Below, in pieces: positions 6,786-13,296 of a DNA stretch of 27,840 nucleotides. The notes beneath the pieces are model-generated. The model saw nothing but the letters and a program-made list of their open reading frames with translations. It was not told the DNA's origin and searched no databases. The first letter of the stretch is position 1. Each line of letters begins with the position of its first letter. This DNA is from JAVBJN01 sp031546985 (lineage in GTDB: Bacteria; Bacteroidota; Bacteroidia; Chitinophagales; Chitinophagaceae), in NCBI GenBank assembly GCA_031546985.1, contig JAVBJN010000054.1, forward strand, positions 1 to 27,840, in the 5' to 3' direction. The position numbers and the translations under genes are program-made.

Positions 6786-8123
6786 ATGTTTAAAAAGATA
6801 CTCATTGCCAACCGCGGCGAAATTGCCCTGCGCATTATTCGTACCTGCCGCGAAATGGGCATCAAAACGGTAGCTGTTTACTCTACTGCAGATAAAGACA
6901 GCCTGCACGTAAAATTTGCCGACGAAGCGGTTTGTATTGGTAAACCTGCCGGTGCCGATTCTTACCTCAACATTCCGCATATTATGGCGGCGGCTGAGAT
7001 CACCAATGCCGACGCGATTCACCCGGGTTACGGATTCCTGGCAGAAAACGCTGAGTTTGCAGAAGTGTGCCTCAAACACGACATCAAATTCATTGGCCCC
7101 ACACCGGACATGATTCGCAGAATGGGCGATAAAATTACCGCTAAAGAAACCATGATCGCTGCGGGCGTACCATGCATCCCCGGTTCCGGCGGATTGTTGG
7201 AAAGCCTGGAGCAAGCCGTGCAGCTGGGTGGAGAAATGGGGTACCCCGTTATCCTGAAAGCAACTGCAGGTGGTGGTGGTAAAGGTATGCGTGTGGTATT
7301 TGCGCCTGAAGAAATGGAGCGTGCCTATAATACCGCTAAGGCTGAAGCCGGTGCTGCCTTTAAGAATGATGGTGTGTATATGGAGAAGTTCATTGAAGAA
7401 CCCCGCCACATCGAAATTCAGGTAGCCGGTGACCAATACGGTAAAGTATGTCACCTCAGCGAACGCGACTGCTCTATCCAGCGCCGTCACCAGAAACTGG
7501 TAGAAGAATCGCCTTCTCCTTTTATGACGCCTGAGCTGCGTAAGCTGATGGGGGATGCTGCTAAAAAAGCGGCTGGCGCCATTAGTTACGAAGGTGTAGG
7601 TACCATTGAGTTCCTGGTAGACAAACACCGTAATTTCTACTTTATGGAGATGAATACCCGTATCCAGGTAGAGCATGGTGTAACCGAAGAAGTAATCAAT
7701 TACGATCTGATTAAAGAGCAGATCAAAATAGCCGCAGGTATTGAGATTACCGGTAACGATTACGAACCTCAGATGCACGCCATCGAGTGCCGTATCAATG
7801 CCGAAGATCCGTACAACGATTTCCGCCCAAGCCCAGGTAAAATTACTGTGCTGCATACGCCGGGTGGTCATGGCGTGCGTATCGACTCGCATATCTATGC
7901 CGGTTATACCATTCCTCCGTACTACGACAGTATGATCGCCAAGATCATTACCGTAGCGCAAACCCGCGAAGAAGCCATCCAGACTATGGAGCGTGCTTTG
8001 AGTGAGTATGTGATCGAAGGTGTTAAAACAACTATTCCTTTCCACCTGCAATTGATGAAAGACGAAAACTTCCGTAAAGGCAACTTTACCACCAAGTTTA
8101 TCGAGTCATTCAAACTGGTGTAA
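6786..8123 (+). CDS. accC: Biotin carboxylase subunit of acetyl-CoA carboxylase
   Basis: A 445-residue ATP-grasp enzyme that carboxylates the biotin on AccB with ATP and bicarbonate, the first half-reaction of malonyl-CoA synthesis. The N-terminal lobe opens K-K-I-L-I-A-N-R-G-E-I-A. The glycine-rich ATP loop A-G-G-G-G-K-G-M is at 161-168 with Lys158 just before it. R-D-C-S-I-Q-R-R-H-Q-K is at 227-237, and the catalytic M-N-T-R-I-Q-V-E-H is at 289-297 with Arg292 and Glu296. Length is typical of stand-alone AccC. The carboxyltransferase genes accA and accD are not in the window. A strong terminator follows. Confidence 0.97.
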   Translation: MFKKILIANRGEIALRIIRTCREMGIKTVAVYSTADKDSLHVKFADEAVCIGKPAGADSYLNIPHIMAAAEITNADAIHPGYGFLAENAEFAEVCLKHDIKFIGPTPDMIRRMGDKITAKETMIAAGVPCIPGSGGLLESLEQAVQLGGEMGYPVILKATAGGGGKGMRVVFAPEEMERAYNTAKAEAGAAFKNDGVYMEKFIEEPRHIEIQVAGDQYGKVCHLSERDCSIQRRHQKLVEESPSPFMTPELRKLMGDAAKKAAGAISYEGVGTIEFLVDKHRNFYFMEMNTRIQVEHGVTEEVINYDLIKEQIKIAAGIEITGNDYEPQMHAIECRINAEDPYNDFRPSPGKITVLHTPGGHGVRIDSHIYAGYTIPPYYDSMIAKIITVAQTREEAIQTMERALSEYVIEGVKTTIPFHLQLMKDENFRKGNFTTKFIESFKLV

Positions 8124-8147
8124 GTCATTACCTTTGATATGAAAAGG

Positions 8148-8178
8148 AGCCCCGGGTCTGAAAAGGTCCGGGGTTTTT
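8148..8178 (+). terminator. Rho-independent terminator of accC
   Basis: CCCCGG (8150-8155) pairs with CCGGGG (8168-8173), extended by three inner pairs including G-T wobbles, with a six-base A-rich loop and five T residues after the stem. It lies 26 bases past the accC stop and ends the fabH-efp-acc cluster. Confidence 0.88.
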
Positions 8179-8213
8179 GTTTGGGTTTGTGTTCATCGTT
8201 CAGTCAAACGGTT

Positions 8214-9722
8214 TTATGCTTCCTGCAATATACCGGGTTGCATGGTGCCATGCTTTTGCAGGTTTATATGCCATTGCAGGGCTTCTTGCATCAGGTGCGG
8301 GGTTTGCCCGCCACGCTTGCAGGCTGCCTGGTGGTAGTCCTGCAGGGCGGCTTTGTAGTCGGCATGGGCGCAATGTTCAATAATTATTCTGGCCCTTTCT
8401 CTTGGTGCCAACCCTCTTAAATCGGCCAGTCCACGTTCGGTTACAATAATGTCTACATCGTGCTCGCAATGGTCTACATGCGCCACCATAGGCACCACAC
8501 GCGAGATCTGGTTGTTTTTGGCGGCAGACTGGGTGATGAAGATGCTGAGGTAAGCATTGCGGGCAAAATCGCCGGAGCCTCCAATGCCATTCATCATGTG
8601 TGTGCCACCCACATGTGTAGAGTTGATATTGCCGTAAATGTCGCATTCCAGCGCCGTATTAATGGCAATAATGCCCAGCCTGCGAATCACTTCCGGCGCA
8701 TTGCTAATGTCTTGCGGGCGCAGCAGTATCTTGTTTTTATACTTATCGAAGTTGGCAAATATCTTACGGTGGTAAGCCGATGAAACGGTGATGGAAGAGC
8801 CGGAAGCAAAAGTCATTTTACCAGAATCGAGCAGGTCAAAAGAGCTGTCTTGCAATACCTCGGAATACATAGTTAGATCATGAAAATCGCTTTGGGTAAA
8901 ACCCTGCAATACGGCGTTGGCCACTTTGCCAATACCCGCTTGTAAGGGCAATAGCGAGCGGGTAAGCCTGTGTTGTTTAATCTCATGGTTAAAAAAATCG
9001 AGCAGGTGCCCGGTTATGGCGTTGGTGTCTTCATCGGGTGGGGCTATATCGGCCGGACTATCGGCAGTATTGGTTAGCACTACTGCAATTACTTTGGCCG
9101 GGTCTATCGCAATGGATTTTTGCCCGAAGCGGGTAGATGCATGGGTAATGGGAATGATGTTTTTATGAGGGTAAACACCTGCGCTGCCAATATCATGAAT
9201 GCCATACACATCGGCTGGTACCGATAAATTGATCTCGATAATGAGCTTTTGCGCCAGCTCGGCAAAAGTAGCGGAGTTGCCCACCGAAGTGGTAGGCACA
9301 ATACTGCCATCTTCGAGTATGCCAGCGGCTTCGAGTACGGCTACATCCATTTGTGGATAATGACCATAGCGGAGCTGATCGGTGGTTTCGCTCAGGTGCT
9401 GGTCTATAAAATATACATCGCCATGGTTAATGCTGCTGCGCAGGGCAGGATCGGCCTGGAAAGGCAGGCGTCGTTCCAGCACGCCATGCTCGGCCAGCAG
9501 CCCGTCGGTGCCGTGGCCTAATGATGCGCCGGTAACCAGGGTTATCTTTAACGGATCTACCGAAGCCCGCTCTGCCAGCGCCATCAGCACCGCTTTGCTG
9601 TCGCCTGCTTTGGTAAACCCGCTTGAGCCTACCACCATACCGTTTTTAATATGGGCGGCAGCTTCGGCAGCGCTACAAAGCCGGGATAACATAGGCGCGT
9701 ATAAAATCCTTTCCTTTTGCAT
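8214..9722 (-). CDS. Acetyl-CoA hydrolase/transferase family, probable succinyl-CoA:acetate CoA-transferase
   Basis: A 502-residue class I CoA-transferase of the Cat1/AarC/YgfH group. Such enzymes move CoA between acetyl-CoA or propionyl-CoA and succinate, linking acetate metabolism with the TCA cycle. Evidence: S-S-G-F-T near residue 33; G-A-S-L-G at 65-69; the active-site motif M-Y-S-E-V-L-Q-D with the likely catalytic Glu288; and the glycine-rich H-V-G-G-T-H-M-M-N-G-I-G-G-S-G-D block typical of the succinate-CoA-transferase subfamily. The C-terminal R-G-L-A-D-L-R-G-L-A-P-R-E-R-A is also conserved. Plain hydrolase activity cannot be excluded from sequence. It is transcribed divergently from an AraC-type regulator (144 bases between starts), which is a candidate controller. 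Confidence 0.9.
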   Translation of the reverse strand: MQKERILYAPMLSRLCSAAEAAAHIKNGMVVGSSGFTKAGDSKAVLMALAERASVDPLKITLVTGASLGHGTDGLLAEHGVLERRLPFQADPALRSSINHGDVYFIDQHLSETTDQLRYGHYPQMDVAVLEAAGILEDGSIVPTTSVGNSATFAELAQKLIIEINLSVPADVYGIHDIGSAGVYPHKNIIPITHASTRFGQKSIAIDPAKVIAVVLTNTADSPADIAPPDEDTNAITGHLLDFFNHEIKQHRLTRSLLPLQAGIGKVANAVLQGFTQSDFHDLTMYSEVLQDSSFDLLDSGKMTFASGSSITVSSAYHRKIFANFDKYKNKILLRPQDISNAPEVIRRLGIIAINTALECDIYGNINSTHVGGTHMMNGIGGSGDFARNAYLSIFITQSAAKNNQISRVVPMVAHVDHCEHDVDIIVTERGLADLRGLAPRERARIIIEHCAHADYKAALQDYHQAACKRGGQTPHLMQEALQWHINLQKHGTMQPGILQEA

Positions 9723-9793
9723 ACATAGAAGTTAGGTGAAGAAATAGAATGAGCCGCTGGGGGTAACGGCTCGGGCAATCGTGTATAAGCATA

Positions 9794-9806
9794 GCTACCC
9801 GGTAGC
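9794..9806. promoter_or_regulatory. Inverted repeat in the CoA-transferase/AraC divergent promoter region
   Basis: GCTACC-C-GGTAGC, a 6-bp perfect inverted repeat around one base. It sits midway between the divergent starts at 9722 and 9867. A TATATTTG -7-like box for the CoA-transferase lies at 9820-9813 on the minus strand, seven bases away. The position suits an operator, but a single short palindrome is weak evidence and AraC proteins more often bind direct repeats. Confidence 0.35.
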
Positions 9807-9866
9807 CTCTTTCAAATATAATTGCTTAAGTATGTTGCCTGTTTTCTCTAAATTGCCAATTATTAT

Positions 9867-10670
9867 ATGATTCGGGCCATGAGTAAACCCAATACCATTC
9901 TTTCGTTTCTTGCCAATATTGATGCGCATGCCACGGCGACATATGTGGTAAACGAAAAGCTGGAAGCCGATTTTGCCTTTCACCAGCATCGTAAAGGGCA
10001 GCTTACTTATATCGAAGGCGGCATGAGCTACCTCTACACCAGCGATAAAACCTATTTTTTACCGGCCAGGCATTGGATCTGGATTCCGGCTGGGATGGAG
10101 CATTTTGTATATTTCAACGATCAGGCGCCTATGGCGTTAAACCTTTATTTTGATGTATCTGGCGAGAAAAGCCCGGTTTATGGACAAATGGGTATTTATC
10201 CTGTGCATCCTTTGTTGCTCGAGTTGTTTGCCTATATCCTGCCCTGGCAGGGCGAGTATGCGCCAGAAACCAAGGGTTTTACAATATTGGAAACGATTAA
10301 ATACCTGGTAGGTGAGTTGGGTCAGCAGCCCTTGCCCATTGTGCTGCCTACCTCCCGGAACGAAGTGTTGCAAGGTATTCTGACGTATATGCATGCCGGA
10401 ATGGAAGAAACACTTACGTTGCAAAAAGTGTCGCGGCAATTTGGGTTGAGTGTGCGCAGCCTGTCGCGTTTGTTTCAGAAAGAGCTGGGTTTGTCGTTTC
10501 TGCAATACCTTAAACAATACCGTATTATTAAGGCCATGGAAGCCCTGCTGGAAGGTAAAAAAAGCATTGGCGAAATAGCGCTGGATAGTGGTTATAAAAG
10601 CATAGCGGCTTTTAGCAATGCTTTTTACGATATGGTAAAAGTGCGGCCCAATGCATTCCGCAACGGATAA
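9867..10670 (+). CDS. AraC-family transcriptional regulator
   Basis: A 267-residue regulator with an N-terminal cupin-like ligand domain and a C-terminal AraC/XylS double helix-turn-helix. The cupin part shows F-H-Q-H-R-K-G-Q-L at about 38-46, then P-A-R-H-W-I-W-I-P-A-G-M-E-H at 66-79, the usual AraC_binding pattern. The DNA-binding part (about 170-267) contains V-S-R-Q-F-G-L-S-V-R-S-L-S-R-L-F-Q-K-E and then I-G-E-I-A-L-D-S-G-Y with S-N-A-F near the end. A second ATG at 9879 is equally plausible, since no Shine-Dalgarno guides the choice. It diverges from the CoA-transferase and lies 76 bases upstream of the ATP-grasp gene; either may be its target. Its ligand is unknown. Confidence 0.92.
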   Translation: MIRAMSKPNTILSFLANIDAHATATYVVNEKLEADFAFHQHRKGQLTYIEGGMSYLYTSDKTYFLPARHWIWIPAGMEHFVYFNDQAPMALNLYFDVSGEKSPVYGQMGIYPVHPLLLELFAYILPWQGEYAPETKGFTILETIKYLVGELGQQPLPIVLPTSRNEVLQGILTYMHAGMEETLTLQKVSRQFGLSVRSLSRLFQKELGLSFLQYLKQYRIIKAMEALLEGKKSIGEIALDSGYKSIAAFSNAFYDMVKVRPNAFRNG

Positions 10671-10746
10671 CCTATTTTTGGCGGGATAATTGTTAAATAA
10701 AAATAGTTGGACCGGTGTTGATGGATTGACCTTCAAATACCACACT

Positions 10747-11601
10747 ATGAGTTTTTACGCTATTTACAACGGCCAGTACAAAGGCATTGAAACGCGCATG
10801 TCGCAACTGCAAAAAGCCTGCGCGCAAAGAGAGATACCCTTTATTGCATTGGATGGGCAGCAGGCCAATCATACACAATTGCCCCAGCCGGGGAGCGGCG
10901 ATATGCTGTACAATGTTACACGTGGCAATGAAGCGCTCGAATCGCTGTTGCTGTACGATGCGGTTACTACCTTTTACCTGCAACAACCCGCTTATATTGC
11001 CGATCAGACCAATACCATTAAATACGCTTTTGCGCATCAGAAAGCCGGGTTGTCGCAGCCGCTTACCATCTTCTCAGTATCCTCCGATAGAAAATTACTG
11101 AAGGCGTATGTAGATTACCTGGGCGGTTTTCCTGTTGTTATAAAGGTGATGGGTGGCACGCTAGGCATTGGTACCATGCAGGTAGATTCTATGGCGGGAT
11201 TGGTTTCTGTGGTAGAGTATTTACTATCGGCCAATGTGCAGTTTGTACTGCGCCAGTTTATTAAAGCCAAAAGAGGCAGCCGCCTGTATGTGCTGGGCGA
11301 TGAGGTGATTCTTGCCGGTGATTTTTCCATTCAACCCGATGATTTTCGCAATGCCAGCACGGTTAAGGACCTGGTGTATACCATAACCGATTATCCCGAT
11401 ACGATGAAACAATTGGCGGTAGATGGTACCCGGCTTGCCAATGTGGCTTTTGCGGGAGTAGATATTTTAGAAGACCAGAATGGCCGTTTTTTTCTGTTGG
11501 AAGTAAATTTTCCGGCGGGTTTTGCATTGGCGGAGTATGTAGGCTTTGACCTGGGAGGCAGTATGGTCGATTTTCTTGTAAATAAATTAAACGGACGCTA
11601 A
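10747..11601 (+). CDS. RimK-like ATP-grasp protein
   Basis: A 284-residue protein with a RimK-type ATP-grasp domain. Such enzymes join a carboxylate to an amine through an acyl-phosphate; the substrate here is unknown. Visible features: P-V-V-I-K-V-M-G-G-T-L-G-I-G-T at 129-143 (ATP-binding Lys133 and glycine loop); V-L-R-Q-F-I-K-A-K-R-G-S-R at 167-179; and the metal-binding end A-G-V-D-I-L ... L-L-E-V-N-F-P-A-G with Asp239, Glu252 and Asn254. The N-terminal 100 residues act as the pre-ATP-grasp domain. The start at 10747 (M-S-F-Y-A-I-Y) is preferred to the ATG at 10690, which would add 19 residues of promoter-like sequence. A TATTTTTG box at 10673-10680 could drive it. No precursor peptide or amino-group carrier gene is adjacent. 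Confidence 0.85.
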   Translation: MSFYAIYNGQYKGIETRMSQLQKACAQREIPFIALDGQQANHTQLPQPGSGDMLYNVTRGNEALESLLLYDAVTTFYLQQPAYIADQTNTIKYAFAHQKAGLSQPLTIFSVSSDRKLLKAYVDYLGGFPVVIKVMGGTLGIGTMQVDSMAGLVSVVEYLLSANVQFVLRQFIKAKRGSRLYVLGDEVILAGDFSIQPDDFRNASTVKDLVYTITDYPDTMKQLAVDGTRLANVAFAGVDILEDQNGRFFLLEVNFPAGFALAEYVGFDLGGSMVDFLVNKLNGR

Positions 11602-11679
11602 CAATTACAGCGCATCCATCGTCTTATGTATCGGATTGGCTATGCTTTTGTCCATCCGGAAACAATGGTTTAGAACGTA

Positions 11680-11710
11680 AAAACCCTGTGTCGTTTGTGC
11701 ACAGGGTTTT
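11680..11710. terminator. Bidirectional terminator between the ATP-grasp and pentapeptide genes
   Basis: An 11-bp perfect stem AAAACCCTGTG / CACAGGGTTTT with a nine-base loop. It sits between the convergent stops at 11601 (plus) and 11721 (minus), with T-rich sequence following on the plus strand and the stem ending in four T residues on both strands. Confidence 0.85.
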
Positions 11711-11720
11711 ACATTTTATT

Positions 11721-12293
11721 TTAGGCTTCAATAACGAGATCGTATTTGGTGAGCAGGCCCGCCAGGCTCTGCTGCGAGAACTTTGCTTTTTTGAGCTGGT
11801 TGGCTTCGGGGTCAATGGCAAAGTTGTAAGCTGTAGACATATCTGCTTTTTGCAGGTTGCAGTTTCTGAAAGTGGTCATAAACAGGTCGCAGCGTTCAAA
11901 TTTCGATTGGTTCAGGTTGGTGCCTATAAACTGCGCTTCTTTAATGCTGCAACCAATAAATTTGGTTTTAAGCATGGTATTATCGCCAAAATAGGTAAAG
12001 TCCATCATGCAATTATCGAACTGAACGGCAAACAGGAATTTATGGCAACGGCTAAAGTCTACACCGGCCAGCTTACAATTTTTGAACAGCACTGTTTTTA
12101 AAGAGGTTTCATCTAGTTTGGTCATAGACAGATTGCAACCCTGAAAAGTACAATCGCTAAACAGGAACCGGGTAAGGTCTACATTGCCAAAATTGCAATT
12201 GATGAAAATGCAGGCATCAAATTCATTGCTGGTAAGGCGGGCTTCTGTAAAATCTACCTGTGTAAACGTTTGCTGTTCGTATGTGGTTTGCAT
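11721..12293 (-). CDS. Pentapeptide-repeat protein
   Basis: A 190-residue protein made largely of A(D/N)LXX-like five-residue repeats, e.g. F-I-N-C-N-F-G-N-V-D-L, then F-S-D-C-T-F-Q-G-C-N-L, F-K-N-C-K-L-A-G-V-D-F and F-E-R-C-D-L-F-M-T-T-F-R-N-C-N-L. These should form a right-handed quadrilateral beta-helix covering about residues 10-165. Cysteine is frequent at the central repeat position. The overall size is similar to the DNA-mimicking Qnr/MfpA proteins, but many unrelated pentapeptide proteins share it, so gyrase protection is only a possibility. No signal peptide, so it is probably cytoplasmic. An inverted repeat touches the start codon at 12294-12309. The gene shares a terminator with the convergent ATP-grasp gene. 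Confidence 0.88.
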   Translation of the reverse strand: MQTTYEQQTFTQVDFTEARLTSNEFDACIFINCNFGNVDLTRFLFSDCTFQGCNLSMTKLDETSLKTVLFKNCKLAGVDFSRCHKFLFAVQFDNCMMDFTYFGDNTMLKTKFIGCSIKEAQFIGTNLNQSKFERCDLFMTTFRNCNLQKADMSTAYNFAIDPEANQLKKAKFSQQSLAGLLTKYDLVIEA

Positions 12294-12309
12294 AGGGACA
12301 AATGTCCCT
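12294..12309 (-). promoter_or_regulatory. Perfect inverted repeat abutting the start codon of the pentapeptide gene
   Basis: AGGGACA-AA-TGTCCCT, seven base pairs with a two-base centre; its last base is directly next to the ATG at 12293-12291. It could be an operator or, in RNA, a hairpin that hides the start. A two-base loop is too tight for a full RNA hairpin, so one or two inner pairs would open, which makes a DNA-level operator somewhat more likely. Confidence 0.45.
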
Positions 12310-12361
12310 AATTTTAAAACATCTTGTAACGCTGGCTACCGGATTTATTTTATTGTAATGC

Positions 12362-12910
12362 TTAGTTTTTGCGTTGCAGTTTTACATTGATTTTAATGCG
12401 GTCTATGGCTTCTGACCCGTGCCACAAACCCATACTTTTGCAGAGGTGGCCAATGTTTTGCGCTGTAAAATGAATGTGCTGCGGCTTAAATGTACCGAGG
12501 TGGCTATTGCCATCCGGATCGCTGATGAGGATGAGGTCCGTACCCGGGTTGTTAAACTCCGGGTAGTTGTTGTAATATACGATGAGCATGTAGCAATCTT
12601 CACCAAAAGGGAAGGGGCCTTCTTCTGCATATTTGTATTCCTTATTGTCTTTAACGTTCTGCCCAAATTTTAAGGTATCGGTAGGTTGGGTAATGGTGAG
12701 TTTTGGGTAGTTGCGCAGGTTCGATTCGCTGGTGTAAGGCTTGCCTGTAGCATCGGCCAGCACAATATTGAGCCCGTTTATTACTTTGTTGGTAATGCTG
12801 TCTCTCGCATCCAGGATAATGATGTAGGAGTTGTCCCAGCCGCAGTGTTGGGCATGTGTTATGGTGGTTGAGATTATGGTTATGAGTAATAAAAAGAAGA
12901 GCCGTTTCAT
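12362..12910 (-). CDS. Secreted protein of unknown function
   Basis: A 182-residue protein with a clear signal peptide (M-K-R-L-F-F-L-L-L-I ... T-H-A-Q, cleavage near residue 20). I do not recognise a named family. The mature part starts H-C-G-W-D-N and then S-Y-I-I-I-L-D-A-R-D-S-I-T-N-K-V-I-N-G-L, which reads like the beginning of a small beta-sandwich of the carboxypeptidase-regulatory or transthyretin type. A later stretch is acidic and aromatic (Y-Y-N-N-Y-P-E-F-N-N-P-G-T-D-L-I-L-I-S-D-P-D-G-N). Cysteines occur near the start, middle and end of the mature region, so disulfides are possible. There is no sorting domain, lipobox or transmembrane segment after the signal. It is upstream of the pentapeptide gene in the same direction with a 68-base gap and may be co-transcribed with it. 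Confidence 0.7.
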   Translation of the reverse strand: MKRLFFLLLITIISTTITHAQHCGWDNSYIIILDARDSITNKVINGLNIVLADATGKPYTSESNLRNYPKLTITQPTDTLKFGQNVKDNKEYKYAEEGPFPFGEDCYMLIVYYNNYPEFNNPGTDLILISDPDGNSHLGTFKPQHIHFTAQNIGHLCKSMGLWHGSEAIDRIKINVKLQRKN

Positions 12911-13048
12911 GGCAGGAATATTATAGCTGAAAGGTAGAATTTCTTGTGCTATTTATGGTTTTACAGATTTGTCTTTAGTCAAAAGTGAAAAGTCAAAAGT
13001 GAATAGGCTCGAATAAAATAAGTTGCCAGATCTTTCCATTACTGGCGA

Positions 13049-13222
13049 TCAGCGGGAGAGTTTCGCGACGTATATGTTTCCCGCAGATTTACGCAGATGC
13101 ATCCGCAGATGGCGCAGATCCTGATTTTTTTACATGCATCAATCAGCGTAAATCTGCGTGTATTCCGATCTGCGGTATCAGCGGGAAAGTTTCGTGTGGT
13201 GTATGTTTCCCACAGATTTACG
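13049..13222. repeat. Composite repeat: 45-base direct repeats flanking inverted CGCAGATTTACGC motifs
   Basis: Bases 13049-13093 and 13178-13222 are direct repeats (39 of 45 identical; both begin TCAGCGGGA and end CAGATTTACG). Between them the motif GCAGATTTACGC is met again in inverted form (AGCGTAAATCTGCG at 13154-13167), and CCGCAGAT/ATCTGCGG also occur as inverted partners. The whole unit can fold into a long imperfect hairpin. It does not resemble the GCCCCGC repeat family elsewhere in the window, so this is a second, unrelated element type. Confidence 0.7.
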
Positions 13223-13228
13223 TGAAAC

Positions 13229-13253
13229 AAAAACGCCACCCTTTCGGGTGGCG
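13229..13253 (-). terminator. Rho-independent terminator of glnN
   Basis: CGCCACCC-TTTC-GGGTGGCG, an 8-bp perfect GC-rich stem with a tetraloop. On the minus strand it is followed by TTTTTGTTT. It lies 43 bases after the glnN stop. Confidence 0.9.
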
Positions 13254-13296
13254 CTCTCAGTCGGGATTTATACCAATTGAAATGATGGCGTTGTAA

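Larger units (their letters stand above)
12911..13296. other. Repeat-rich intergenic region between the secreted protein gene and glnN
   Basis: 386 bases without a credible gene. It holds a 14-base tandem duplication (AGTCAAAAGTGAAA then AGTCAAAAGTGAAT at 12977-13004), a composite repeat at 13049-13222, and the glnN terminator at 13234-13253. An open frame of 66 codons on the minus strand (13039-13239) coincides exactly with the composite repeat and is treated as non-coding. Confidence 0.75.

Noticed and set aside
6783..8051. 422-codon open frame antisense to accC
   Set aside because: accC is certain on the plus strand; the antisense frame is a codon-bias shadow with a His/Phe/Arg-rich translation.
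10673..10746. Start of the ATP-grasp gene at 10690
   Set aside because: The ATG at 10747 gives the expected beta-strand start, and the upstream 19 residues lie just after a TATTTTTG promoter-like box.
13039..13239. 66-codon open frame on the minus strand
   Set aside because: It coincides with the composite direct/inverted repeat, and its Cys/Arg-rich translation has no protein-like features. The repeats explain the open frame.
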